Shown here one piece after another: positions 17,583-26,262 of a DNA stretch of 48,906 nucleotides. Numbering within the stretch: position 1 is the stretch's first letter; every line of letters begins with the position of its first letter. Made by a program: the position numbers and the translations under genes. The DNA is taken from positions 1 to 48,906 of IMG/VR virus record IMGVR_UViG_3300046011_005830, one strand, 5' to 3'. Source of the DNA: a virus. The notes beneath the pieces are model-generated. The model saw only the letters and a list, made by a program, of their open reading frames with translations. It searched no databases and was not told the DNA's origin.

Positions 17583-18455
17583 ATGAACCAACATGCAAAA
17601 AGAATTTTGATAATGGGTTTGCCTGGTGCAGGAAAAACTTATTTTGCTGAAAGATTAAAATACTATTTAGAAAACTATTCTGATATTTCTCATATGCCTT
17701 TAGTACACATGCTACATTTAGAAAATTTACCTAAAGCATGGAAGGCAAAGGTTAATTGGTTTAACGCAGATGAAATACGTAAGAAATTTAATGATTGGGA
17801 TTTCACTAAGGAAGGTAGAATTAGACAAAGTTTACGAATGTTTCAGTTTGCATTGGAATGTTCAGGCGATTTTGTAATTTGTGACTTTGTGGCCCCCTTA
17901 CCAGAAATGAGACATAATTTCAAAGCCGATTGGACGATTTGGATAGATACAATTGATCAAGGGAGATACGAAGATACAAACAAAGCTTTTGTGGCCCCTG
18001 AAATATATGATTTCAGAATTAACGAACAAAACGCAGAAAAATGGGTACCGTTTGTAGGGCAACATATTTTACAAAATAAACGTAGACCTATTTTTGATTG
18101 GAAAAAAGAAACAGTTCAAATGCTAGGACGTTGGCAACCTTGGCATGCAGGACATCGCGCTCTATTTGAACGTGCTATTGCAAAAACTGGACAAGTTTGT
18201 ATTATGATACGTGATTGTCAAGGTTGGCAAGGTAGTAATCCGTTTGCTATTGAACAAGTTACTAACTTGATTAAAAGAGATCTTGATCCTTTCTATCAAG
18301 GACAGTATACTATTCAAGTTGTTCCTAATATAGTAAATATTACCTACGGCAGAGATGTTGGATACAAAATAGAACAAGAAACATTTGACGAAAGCATTAC
18401 AAGTATAAGTGGTACTAAAATTAGAGAAGAAATGACAAAACAAGGTTTACTGTAA
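17583..18455 (+). CDS. APS-kinase-like / nucleotidylyltransferase fusion
   Basis: A 290-residue two-domain protein. The N-terminal half has a Walker A GLPGAGKT (12-19), then FNADEIRKKF and a FTKEGRIRQSL segment followed by CDFVAPLPEMR. These match the order in adenylylsulfate kinase (DGDNVR, GF...R..N.RR, SFISPF..R). The C-terminal half has GRWQPWHAGH (182-191) and a late ISGTKIREEM, the HxGH and ISxTxIR motifs of nucleotidylyltransferases. The layout suggests production or handling of activated sulfate (PAPS), with the second domain perhaps adenylylating a sulfate or nucleotide. Start: AAGGAG seven bases upstream. The HxGH domain resembles NMNAT/cytidylyltransferases more than classical ATP sulfurylase, so its product is uncertain. 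Confidence 0.75.
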   Translation: MNQHAKRILIMGLPGAGKTYFAERLKYYLENYSDISHMPLVHMLHLENLPKAWKAKVNWFNADEIRKKFNDWDFTKEGRIRQSLRMFQFALECSGDFVICDFVAPLPEMRHNFKADWTIWIDTIDQGRYEDTNKAFVAPEIYDFRINEQNAEKWVPFVGQHILQNKRRPIFDWKKETVQMLGRWQPWHAGHRALFERAIAKTGQVCIMIRDCQGWQGSNPFAIEQVTNLIKRDLDPFYQGQYTIQVVPNIVNITYGRDVGYKIEQETFDESITSISGTKIREEMTKQGLL

Positions 18456-18456
18456 A

Positions 18457-19164
18457 ATGTTCGATGTTGCATACTTTCTGCAAACAATAACATCTGAATA
18501 TAAAGGCCTTCAAGCAGCTACTTGTGGTAGTATAACATATATTCGAACCTATAAGTGCGCCAGCAGTCTTTTTTATTTAAATTTAATAGAAAACTACGGT
18601 TGGAAATCTATCCCCATAAATCAAATTAATTGGAATGGGAAAGTATTTTCTCATATTCGAAATCCCATTGACCGTAGACACAGAGGCCTAGCGCATTACA
18701 TTTACCATAATCATCCAAAAATTTTAGACAATCCGGAAATCTTTGAAGTTATGTTAGATATTCCATTTGTAGATTCTCACAGTGAAAGTTATTATAGTGC
18801 ATTGGGGGAATACTGTTACAAAATTGATTGGATACCCATAGATTATTATAGTAATGATCTGGTGGTCAAGTTAACTACAATGTTGTTAAATCATTCAGGG
18901 CAAATACTTTTATCCGGTTTAGATCAAACATATCAGAATAGCAGTAATGATGAAGAAAAGTTGATTTATGAAAAAATTAAAACACATTTTGACTTTACAT
19001 GGAAACAAAATTTAAAAAATAATATATATAGAAATTTTGCATTTGACAGGTATTTTCAAAAAGATTTAATTTTATATAAAGACATAATCGAAAACTTTAA
19101 CCCTAATGGAACAAATTGGCCTGAAACAAGTTGGTTAAAAAAATATGAAAACAAAATTAATTAA
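18457..19164 (+). CDS. sulfotransferase-like protein 2
   Basis: A 235-residue protein with a TYKCASS loop (residues 31-37), which fits the PAPS 5'-phosphosulfate loop of carbohydrate-type sulfotransferases, and an SHIRNPIDRRHRG segment (about 66-78) like their 3'-phosphate RNP.DR motif. It starts one base after the APS-kinase fusion stop (TAAAATG) and overlaps the dCMP deaminase by 20 bases. Direct coupling to the kinase supports a PAPS-dependent role. It is more divergent than the protein at 5895-6533. The acceptor is unknown. Confidence 0.6.
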   Translation: MFDVAYFLQTITSEYKGLQAATCGSITYIRTYKCASSLFYLNLIENYGWKSIPINQINWNGKVFSHIRNPIDRRHRGLAHYIYHNHPKILDNPEIFEVMLDIPFVDSHSESYYSALGEYCYKIDWIPIDYYSNDLVVKLTTMLLNHSGQILLSGLDQTYQNSSNDEEKLIYEKIKTHFDFTWKQNLKNNIYRNFAFDRYFQKDLILYKDIIENFNPNGTNWPETSWLKKYENKIN

Positions 19165-19582
19165 TGCATACATGAAAACAGCAAAGACATTTGCTGAATG
19201 TAGCACTGCTCGACGCTTACATGTTGGTGCTATCGTTGTTAAAGACGACAGAATTATTAGCATCGGATACAATGGGATGCCGTCTGGATGGGACAATAAT
19301 TGTGAAGATGAAATACGATGGCCTAACGGTGAAATAAGATTTTTAGAAACTAAACCTGAAGTTCTACATGCTGAGCGAAATGCCCTAGACAAGTTAGCAA
19401 GAGGTAATGAAGGTGGTCTTGGTGCAACTATGTTTATCACTCATTCTCCTTGTTTGGAGTGTGCTAAAAGCATTTACGGAGCAGGTATTTCTAGAGTATT
19501 TTATGGAGAGCAATACCGCAGTGTTGATGGTATTGAATTTTTAAAAAAATGTAATGTTGATGTAGAACAAGTCGATGTTTGA
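19145..19582 (+). CDS. deoxycytidylate (dCMP) deaminase
   Basis: A 145-residue zinc deaminase converting dCMP to dUMP, feeding thymidylate synthase. The zinc site is visible: H75 in HAERNA with catalytic E77, and PCLEC (C103, C106). The N-terminal CSTARRLHVGAIVVKDDRIISIGYNG is the family's opening block. The length is normal for phage and bacterial enzymes. It is the only clear nucleotide-metabolism gene in the plus-strand cassette. ThyA and DHFR, its pathway partners, are on the minus strand 4-6 kb away. Overlaps of 20 and 8 bases with its neighbours indicate it travels with the cassette. Confidence 0.92.
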   Translation: MKTKLINAYMKTAKTFAECSTARRLHVGAIVVKDDRIISIGYNGMPSGWDNNCEDEIRWPNGEIRFLETKPEVLHAERNALDKLARGNEGGLGATMFITHSPCLECAKSIYGAGISRVFYGEQYRSVDGIEFLKKCNVDVEQVDV

Positions 19583-21212
19583 TGTTTTTTATTCGGGTCC
19601 TAAGCCCGAACTGTTTGCCTTTGAAAGCCCGGCTGAAAATCTATCACAGGCGGATCAACTAAGTAGGACAAAATACTTTTGGTTCATTAACGGGCATAAT
19701 GATTACAGTCAATTTGATTTTAGTTATAAGCCTGTACCTTGGGAAGCAGATCATACTCATGTATGGCCCAGCCAATGGCAACAGAACGGGGGCACTTTGT
19801 TAGTGCCAACAGGAACTAAGGAACATGCTTGGCACTGGCACAATCAACAGATAACCAGAACTAGTTCTGTACCTATATACTATATGGATTTTATGAATCC
19901 AGAAAGTGCTGCACAACTATCTATGCTTCAAGAAAAATGGGGCAATGTTAAGAAAATACGTTATGTAGATAATCACTTAGATGTGTTAAAAAGAATCATC
20001 AGTATGGCCACAACCGAATACATTTGGGTTACGGCCAGTATCTGTGACTATGAACTTTTTGATTTTACATGGCATCCTAGTCAATGGCAGTCTGAAATGA
20101 TTCATTGCTTTAGCTGGAGCCCCCATGAAAGAAACCGTCGAGGTAATACATTCTATATTCATGTTGAGTCGTTTCGAAAACAAATGTATGAACTTGAGCT
20201 ATTAGATTGGTTTAATGTTATACACTATAATGATGAACAACGGGTTCCTTCTTTCGATTGCCCCACAATCTACTACACAGGAGATAATTTAGTAGAAATC
20301 ATAAAAAAACATGATTTTAAATGGCCCTATGTAAAGTTTATTAATCATAAAAATACCTCAACAACTTTATTCAATGATGAAATATGTTTGTGGAGAGAAA
20401 AAGATAGACAAATTGTGCCTTTTACTTCAGACCATTCTAGTTGTTTAGTGCCTAAAGATGTCAAGCGTTATCTTGATAGCCAACTTTATGATTATCCTTA
20501 CATTAACAATTACGATGTGGTAGTTGCCAGATCTCCGGGGCTGGATGTAAAGTATATAAGCAATGGCGAACCTGATGCCGATCGTTGGTATAATCATCTT
20601 TTAGATCACTGTCGAGGAACAAACGTACAACGTATAATGAATATTAATGGTAGAATGCAGGCATATAAAACTGCCGCTGAGTCTAGTCATACAGATTGGT
20701 TTTTTGCTGTATTTGCTAAACTAGAAGTAGACCCCAATTTTGATTGGGATTGGCAACCTGACTACTGGCAAGAACCTAAACATTATATCTTTCATGCCCG
20801 TAATCCAGTTAACGGTTTAGTATATGGCCATCAAGCTATGATAGCCTATAATAAACGGCTAGTATTAGAAACTATAGAATCGGGGTTAGACTTCACGCTG
20901 AGTAAAGCACACGAAATAGTACCCATTATATCTGGCACTGCACATTTTAATCAAGATCCTTGGACAACATGGCGTACCGCTTTTCGAGAGGTACTTAAAT
21001 TAAAACATTTTCAACAAGGGTCCCCAACAATAGAAACAGAGTCAAGATTAAAAAAATGGTGTTCGATTGCACAAGGTAATTATGCAGAATGGTGTTTAGC
21101 AGGTGCTAGAGATGCAATAGAGTACTATGATTCTGTTCATGGCAATTATGATCAATTGAAACTTAGTTTCGAGTGGGACTGGCTTAAAATTTACTTTAAA
21201 ACTAAATACTGA
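19575..21212 (+). CDS. triple-repeat glycosyltransferase-like phage protein
   Basis: A 545-residue protein with three diverged copies of a module at about residues 32-80, 145-200 and 373-425. Each opens with a T(K/E/D)(Y/W)(F/I)W strand, followed by D...FD(F/W) and a Q.W..Q or S.WQ turn. The third copy runs into NPVNGLVYGHQ, then WRTAFREVLKLK and WCLAGARDAI. It aligns in order with the 306-residue protein at 4978-5898. In that relative the module carries DGDN, whereas the copies here have NGHND, ASICD and AKLEVD at the same place. The repeats may therefore be partly non-catalytic. The family function is unproven. Confidence 0.55.
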   Translation: MFDVFYSGPKPELFAFESPAENLSQADQLSRTKYFWFINGHNDYSQFDFSYKPVPWEADHTHVWPSQWQQNGGTLLVPTGTKEHAWHWHNQQITRTSSVPIYYMDFMNPESAAQLSMLQEKWGNVKKIRYVDNHLDVLKRIISMATTEYIWVTASICDYELFDFTWHPSQWQSEMIHCFSWSPHERNRRGNTFYIHVESFRKQMYELELLDWFNVIHYNDEQRVPSFDCPTIYYTGDNLVEIIKKHDFKWPYVKFINHKNTSTTLFNDEICLWREKDRQIVPFTSDHSSCLVPKDVKRYLDSQLYDYPYINNYDVVVARSPGLDVKYISNGEPDADRWYNHLLDHCRGTNVQRIMNINGRMQAYKTAAESSHTDWFFAVFAKLEVDPNFDWDWQPDYWQEPKHYIFHARNPVNGLVYGHQAMIAYNKRLVLETIESGLDFTLSKAHEIVPIISGTAHFNQDPWTTWRTAFREVLKLKHFQQGSPTIETESRLKKWCSIAQGNYAEWCLAGARDAIEYYDSVHGNYDQLKLSFEWDWLKIYFKTKY

Positions 21213-21623
21213 ATGCGTATTAATGAAATTATAAAAGAAAACAGAAAAACAATTCAGGATGAAGATTATCATCCAAACGAAACTCCGCCTGGTCCAGAGT
21301 TTAAACCAACTATGCCTAAAGGAACAGTAAGAGTTGATGTCAGTGATGTATACGATTGGTATAAGTTAGGACAACATATAAGTAATCTCAAAGGTTTAGG
21401 CAAACACGATTTTGGAAAAGGTCCTCCTAGCACTATTTTTTCTTTTGGTAGTGAAGAACAAGAACACAAATACATAAAAGATTTAGAAAAAACAGGTCTG
21501 ACTACAACAGATATTGACCCATTAGATCCAGATCAACCTCCAGGAATGAAAAAACAAAAAGTAGACCCGACGTTTAACGTAAATGAAAAAAGAAATACTT
21601 TGCTTACAAAAAAGAAATTTTAA
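21213..21623 (+). CDS. conserved phage hypothetical protein, end of plus-strand cassette
   Basis: A 136-residue hydrophilic protein opening with MRINEII, rich in Pro, Asp and Lys, with a likely disordered C-terminus. No domain is recognised. The start follows the previous stop without a gap. Its TAA overlaps the TAA of the convergent minus-strand gene within a TTAA. It is therefore the last gene of the plus-strand block. Confidence 0.55.
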   Translation: MRINEIIKENRKTIQDEDYHPNETPPGPEFKPTMPKGTVRVDVSDVYDWYKLGQHISNLKGLGKHDFGKGPPSTIFSFGSEEQEHKYIKDLEKTGLTTTDIDPLDPDQPPGMKKQKVDPTFNVNEKRNTLLTKKKF

Positions 21624-22711
21624 GTATTAAACCTTTTAATTGTTTCTACTATTTTTTCAACTTCAATGTCTGTGAGTTCTGGATAAATCGGCAAACTCAG
21701 ACATTTCATACAAAATTTACTACTTTCCCTATACAACTGCTTTACTGAATTAACATAAGAGAATCCCAAATTAGAATCAAATAACGGTTGAGTGTAGTGA
21801 ATTTTAGTTTCAATATTATTTTTTTCTAAATGTTCTTTAAGTGCATTTCTTGCAAAAAATTTAATTACATATTTGTGCCAAGCATGGTCAACATTATCTT
21901 CTACTGTGGGTGTTTCTACTAGATTGTTAAGTTCGCGTGTATAGTATTCTGTAATATCTTTCCTTCGTCTTTGCCAACCATCGAAATATTTTAATTTTAC
22001 CAACATACTAGCGCAATCAGTTTCACTCATTTTACTGTTAGTGCCCAGTAATTCGTGTTGGCTATGCTTACCGTTATCTCTAAGATTGCGTAACTTATCG
22101 TATATTTGATAATCATCAGTCAACAACATACCACCTGAGCCATAGTTGGGTAAATTTTTTGTAGGATCAAAGCTTAAACAACTAACTGTCCCTAATTTGC
22201 CACTAGGAATGCCTTTATAGCTTGCCCCAAAACTTTGAGCAGCATCTTCTATCACAAATATGTCTTTGTTAAAGAATTGTGTTTGGGTAATAAATCTGTC
22301 GTAGTCTACTACGTTGCCAAATAGATTCACATACATTACTGTGTCTATGCCTGCGTCATTAAGATTCATATCTAAAGATTCTAAATCTATTAGACCTTGG
22401 TCATCAGTGTCACAAAATACAGGGGTATTGCCAGTCATTAATACACTGTTTAATGTGGCAATGAAACTTATGCTAGGAATCAGTGTTTTTCGTTGATTAT
22501 TTTTGCATTGTTGTGCAAATATTAACGCTTGAGTGCAACTATTTACAGCAATTGCATAAGTTCTATGTGTTCTTAATGCAATTGCAGTTTCAAATTTTTT
22601 AGTATATGGACCATCTAACACCAGACCAGTTTTAAGCACTTGGTCTGTGGTGTCTAATATTTCTTCTTTCAGCGATTGATACTGTCTGTCCAGACCAAAA
22701 AACTTTATCAT
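21620..22711 (-). CDS. DegT/DnrJ/EryC1-family PLP aminotransferase
   Basis: A 363-residue enzyme of the family that transfers an amino group to keto-sugars. Visible features are the N-terminal FFGLDRQY and a G..LDGPYTKKFE block, AVNSCTQAL (cofactor phosphate loop), FVIEDAAQSFGA (Asp for the pyridine nitrogen) and SFDPTKNLPNYGSGG, whose Lys should carry PLP. The length is normal. The start overlaps the epimerase stop as ATGA. Paired with the epimerase, it fits synthesis of an amino-sugar nucleotide used on the virion or host surface. The exact sugar is not predictable. Confidence 0.88.
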   Translation of the reverse strand: MIKFFGLDRQYQSLKEEILDTTDQVLKTGLVLDGPYTKKFETAIALRTHRTYAIAVNSCTQALIFAQQCKNNQRKTLIPSISFIATLNSVLMTGNTPVFCDTDDQGLIDLESLDMNLNDAGIDTVMYVNLFGNVVDYDRFITQTQFFNKDIFVIEDAAQSFGASYKGIPSGKLGTVSCLSFDPTKNLPNYGSGGMLLTDDYQIYDKLRNLRDNGKHSQHELLGTNSKMSETDCASMLVKLKYFDGWQRRRKDITEYYTRELNNLVETPTVEDNVDHAWHKYVIKFFARNALKEHLEKNNIETKIHYTQPLFDSNLGFSYVNSVKQLYRESSKFCMKCLSLPIYPELTDIEVEKIVETIKRFNT

Positions 22712-23679
22712 AATAAAGATGACCAGTAATTGCTTTTTGCAAACCAGTCATGATATTTTTGAAATCCTTGTTCCACATTGGTTTTAGGGGAATAGCCTAA
22801 GTCTTTAATTGCTCTATCTATGCTTAAACGTCCTCTACTAGGAAATTCTGTGTCCTTGTCTGTTACTTCTATGTTCCCGCGTCCAGCAATTTTAACGGCT
22901 ATTTCTGCTGCTTCTAACAGTGTATATAGTTTAGTGTCTGCTCTTGTTATATTATAGATTTTATTGTTAGCTATGTCTTTAGTGGCAGCTAATGCGATCC
23001 CAGTCGCAGTATCTTCAACATAAGTGAAGTCTAACACTTCTGATGCACCTTTTACTTTAAGTGTTTGCCCCCGCATGGCCCCTAACATGAATTTACTTAC
23101 AACACGATCTTCTACATCATATTCGCCGTATACTGCACTGGGTCTAATTATTACATGATCGAAATAGCCTTGCCTGGTAGCATCTTGAACTAACCATTCA
23201 CCCATATATTTCATGATACCATATTGACCTATAGGGCGACAAATACTGTCTTCGGTTACATCATTATTAAAGTCGCCGTACACCATGCTACTACTGATAT
23301 AAACAAATTTAGCAATATTTTGTTTTTTTGCTGCCTGAATTAAATTCACTAATCCTGCCCCCATGACATTAGCAGCAACTACAGGATTTTGACTTACAAT
23401 CTTTTGTCTAGGAAAACTTGCTAAATGAATTATTGCATCTGCATCCCTGTGCTTTTCAATTAGTAAATTAATCTGCTCAAAGTTCATTAGGTCTAGGGAT
23501 ACAATTTCTGAACGAATTCTTTTATGTCGCTCAGTCAACAAGTAATAAAGCTCGTCATGCGGGATAAAACCATAATCAGTGAAGTTATCAATTACCAAAC
23601 ATTGATGACCCCAAGATTCTAAAATACTAACAACATTATGGCCGATAAATCCAGCACCACCGGTTACGATAAATTTCAT
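22708..23679 (-). CDS. NAD-dependent sugar epimerase/dehydratase (extended SDR)
   Basis: A 323-residue extended short-chain dehydrogenase acting on nucleotide sugars. The NAD-binding TGGAGFIG is at the N-terminus, with SSS.VYG and the catalytic YGIMK (YxxxK) in the middle and a RPSAVYG segment after it. The start is set at the ATG at 23679, which overlaps the preceding stop as ATGA and has a GAGGTGG stretch before it. A GTG two codons upstream is less likely. Translation is coupled to the DegT enzyme. It could be a 4-epimerase or 4,6-dehydratase. Sequence alone does not decide. Confidence 0.88.
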   Translation of the reverse strand: MKFIVTGGAGFIGHNVVSILESWGHQCLVIDNFTDYGFIPHDELYYLLTERHKRIRSEIVSLDLMNFEQINLLIEKHRDADAIIHLASFPRQKIVSQNPVVAANVMGAGLVNLIQAAKKQNIAKFVYISSSMVYGDFNNDVTEDSICRPIGQYGIMKYMGEWLVQDATRQGYFDHVIIRPSAVYGEYDVEDRVVSKFMLGAMRGQTLKVKGASEVLDFTYVEDTATGIALAATKDIANNKIYNITRADTKLYTLLEAAEIAVKIAGRGNIEVTDKDTEFPSRGRLSIDRAIKDLGYSPKTNVEQGFQKYHDWFAKSNYWSSLL

Positions 23680-23912
23680 CCCCACCTCAATTTAAAATAA
23701 GTTAAATTTTTTTCAGTAAAATCAGCTACGATTTTAACTTCGTAACCCATAAATTTAGGATTTAGATTAGTGTAAAATACTGGTTTATCGGTACAGTTTT
23801 CCATAACCCATTGCCCCTTTTCTGTTTGTTGCCAATCCCAGATAGGTTCTGCCGCATACAGTTCAGGATCCTCTACATCACTTAGTCTAAAACTGTGAAC
23901 ACAGATTTTCAT
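23676..23912 (-). CDS. conserved phage hypothetical protein
   Basis: A 78-residue protein of a kind common in T4-like marine phages. It opens with MKICVHSFRL.DVEDPELYAAEPIW and ends in a beta strand LTYFKLRW. The protein at 29481-29798 ends in a very similar LFKLKW. Both neighbours are joined by ATGA overlaps, placing it between ThyA and the epimerase. The function is unknown. Confidence 0.6.
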   Translation of the reverse strand: MKICVHSFRLSDVEDPELYAAEPIWDWQQTEKGQWVMENCTDKPVFYTNLNPKFMGYEVKIVADFTEKNLTYFKLRWG

Positions 23913-24760
23913 ACAGCCATTTCAGCCTTAATAGCTGCATGGCTTTTATACCCGACTAATTCAATGTCGGATATTGTAAATTTGTCGATATCTTTAATGT
24001 TATGATTAAGTCGCAAAGTTGGAGCAGGTAATGGTTCACGCTCCAATTGTTCTTTTACCTGCTCTACATGGTTGCTGTATATATGAGCGTCCCCGAGCAC
24101 ATGAACAAACTCACCTACATCTAATTCGCACACTTGCGCAATCATGTGGGTAAGAAGGGAGTAGGATGCAATGTTGAAAGGTACACCTAAAAACATATCA
24201 CATGAACGCTGATACATTTGGCAACTCAACTTGCCATCGGTTACATTAAATTGGCTTAGTACGTGGCACGGTGGCAGGGCCATGTCTTTTAATTCACCTG
24301 GATTCCATGCTGTTAATATATGTCTTCGTCCGTGCGGATCACGTTTGATATTTTCAATTAGAGTCGACAATTGATCGACATTACTGCCCCATCTGGGAGA
24401 CTCCCATTTACGCCATTGTACTCCGTAAATCCTTCCCAAGTCTCCTTTAAATTTAGCCTTACTTTTCCAGTAATCTGCTTCTGCATTTGCAGTCCAGATA
24501 GTAGTCTTTTCCGAATCTTTATTGCCGTGTAGAATCTCTCTGAGTCGTCGTTCGTCTCTTGATCCCTCAATGAACCATAATAATTCGGATACCACACTAC
24601 GCCAAGCTAACTTCTTAGTTGTAATGGCAGGAAAACCTTTAGAAAGATCATATCGTTGTTGTAGACCAAAGTAACTGATAGTGCCTACACCAGTGCGATC
24701 TTGTTTAATGGTGCCTTTTTCCAGCACAAATTTTAATGCGTTGAGATATTCTTGTTCCAT
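23909..24760 (-). CDS. thyA: thymidylate synthase ThyA
   Basis: A 283-residue thymidylate synthase making dTMP from dUMP with methylene-tetrahydrofolate. Conserved parts include the dUMP-phosphate Arg in KQDRTGVGT, LLWFIEGS, WRKWESP, the catalytic C165 in PPCHVLSQF, RSCDMFLGVPFNIASY and GDAHIYSNH. The length is close to bacterial ThyA. It sits next to DHFR as in many T4-like phages, with nine bases between the genes. Supply of dTTP for phage DNA is the obvious role. Confidence 0.97.
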   Translation of the reverse strand: MEQEYLNALKFVLEKGTIKQDRTGVGTISYFGLQQRYDLSKGFPAITTKKLAWRSVVSELLWFIEGSRDERRLREILHGNKDSEKTTIWTANAEADYWKSKAKFKGDLGRIYGVQWRKWESPRWGSNVDQLSTLIENIKRDPHGRRHILTAWNPGELKDMALPPCHVLSQFNVTDGKLSCQMYQRSCDMFLGVPFNIASYSLLTHMIAQVCELDVGEFVHVLGDAHIYSNHVEQVKEQLEREPLPAPTLRLNHNIKDIDKFTISDIELVGYKSHAAIKAEMAV

Positions 24761-24768
24761 ATGCTATT

Positions 24769-25278
24769 TTAATTTGACGCTCTAAAAATGTCAATGTTTT
24801 TATATGTGGTCCAGTTACACAATCTATCCGTACTGGGCTTGGCACTTGTAGCACGAAACAGTTGAAGAAATTTCTTTAAATCAATTTGAACATCAGTTCT
24901 GTATTGACCTTTGAAATGAGTAATGTGCGCTTCGTCTATTCTATCCTTTACGGACATAAGAATTTCGGGCCCACCAATGACCCAAACTGTCTTTTTAGGA
25001 TATATTTTTTGAATGTTAATAAGATGATTTGAAATATCTCCCGAAATAGAAGTTACATTGTATCCTCTTATTGGACGATTAGTTACAACATAAGTAGTTC
25101 TATTGGGTAATGGTTTAGGCATCTTGGGATCGTCCCATGTACGCCGGCCCATAACTACTATATTGTTATCTGTTTGTTCTTTAAAGTATTGTAGATCTTC
25201 ACGGTGATGGGGCCATGGTAAACTACCATCCAACCCCATTCCTCCCCAATAATCTACAGCAAAGATTGCCTTGATCAT
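24769..25278 (-). CDS. folA: dihydrofolate reductase
   Basis: A 169-residue dihydrofolate reductase regenerating tetrahydrofolate after the ThyA reaction. The N-terminal MIKAIFAVD..GGMG.DGSLPWPHHREDLQYFK shows the conserved substrate loop and WPHHREDL helix. VMGRRTWD and VIGGPEIL mark the NADPH site. The length is normal. Its start overlaps the previous stop as ATGA and ThyA follows directly, so they form a folate-thymidylate pair. Confidence 0.95.
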   Translation of the reverse strand: MIKAIFAVDYWGGMGLDGSLPWPHHREDLQYFKEQTDNNIVVMGRRTWDDPKMPKPLPNRTTYVVTNRPIRGYNVTSISGDISNHLINIQKIYPKKTVWVIGGPEILMSVKDRIDEAHITHFKGQYRTDVQIDLKKFLQLFRATSAKPSTDRLCNWTTYKNIDIFRASN

Positions 25279-25610
25279 AGTTTAGCTAAAATTTTATCTG
25301 TTTCTGGTTGTATTGTTTTTTCAACAGATTCAATGTCGACAAAAAAATCTACGTTTTCTATGTATTGATCTAAATCTTCAAGTCGTTTATTAATTTCTGT
25401 TTCCACCAATTCTGGATCTATTCCTTTGGACAGGATTTCTTTAATGTTAATTTCAACGTCGGTGCCGTCTAATAAATGTAAAACTAATCTTTCCAAAACA
25501 TGTACTGGCACTTCTTTTTTATCAACGTCTTTTAGAATATTTCTCCATGCAGATTTCGAACTTAAATTAAGCTTCTTGGACTTTGGCTTTTTTGGTTTTT
25601 GGTCGGCCAT
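25275..25610 (-). CDS. conserved phage hypothetical protein
   Basis: A 111-residue protein with a lysine-rich N-terminus (KPKKPKSKK) and an acidic helical remainder. It has no recognised domain. It overlaps the preceding gene by 44 bases, unusually long for this window, and its end is ATGA-coupled to DHFR. The basic tail could bind nucleic acid, which is only a composition-based guess. Confidence 0.55.
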   Translation of the reverse strand: MADQKPKKPKSKKLNLSSKSAWRNILKDVDKKEVPVHVLERLVLHLLDGTDVEINIKEILSKGIDPELVETEINKRLEDLDQYIENVDFFVDIESVEKTIQPETDKILAKL

Positions 25611-26256
25611 TTTTTTCTTCAGTCACACCTAATAGTGCTTGTGCTTCTTTTTGCAAACGCTCACTTTCTGCCAATAACGCTTTAGCTTCAGCTGCCATTT
25701 TTTGAGATTGTGCTAATCGCTGTGCAGCTAATTGTTCATCTGACAAAATGTCTGTTAATTTCACATTTGTGTCAACTTGTGCAGGAGTACTTCTACTTTC
25801 TCTTGGTGCTTGTACTTCTCCCAAAGTTTTTTCTTGAGGGCGACGTTTTCCTGTATATCCTGCATTTTTATCCAAATCAGCCAATTCTTTTACTGCTTCT
25901 TCTCCCATGGCCATTTTGTTTAAAATTTCATTGAGCTCATCTAACCGTACAGTGCTTTTTACATTTGGGGTAACAATTACTTGATTGGTAGGAATTTTTT
26001 TAATCATTCCTTCTTTATGTAACGTTGCTAGTGCATTATTACCGTCTGACAGTGTATATCTGAATAAGTAATCACTGAATTCTTTAGCTTGTTGACCTGA
26101 TTCACTTTCCAGTGCCGACATTATGTCGTCGTGAATGTGTCTGGGTAAAGTGTCGGGAAAAATTACCAAACACATATGTTCTTCGTTGGGTACTGTTCTA
26201 AATAAAATAACACATTTTTTGCTATTGTGTTTGCCTACATGTTTTATCATGGTCAT
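25567..26256 (-). CDS. conserved phage hypothetical protein with coiled-coil tail
   Basis: A 229-residue protein. The N-terminal part reads VILFRTVPNEEHMCLVIFPDTLP..IHDDIM, a folded alpha/beta domain seen in marine T4-like phages. The last 60 residues are Ala/Gln/Glu/Lys-rich heptads (about 165-215) predicted to form a coiled coil, followed by a basic tail. No enzyme residues are recognised. It is probably an oligomeric protein. The role is unknown. Confidence 0.6.
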   Translation of the reverse strand: MTMIKHVGKHNSKKCVILFRTVPNEEHMCLVIFPDTLPRHIHDDIMSALESESGQQAKEFSDYLFRYTLSDGNNALATLHKEGMIKKIPTNQVIVTPNVKSTVRLDELNEILNKMAMGEEAVKELADLDKNAGYTGKRRPQEKTLGEVQAPRESRSTPAQVDTNVKLTDILSDEQLAAQRLAQSQKMAAEAKALLAESERLQKEAQALLGVTEEKNGRPKTKKAKVQEA

Positions 26257-26262
26257 TCCTTA

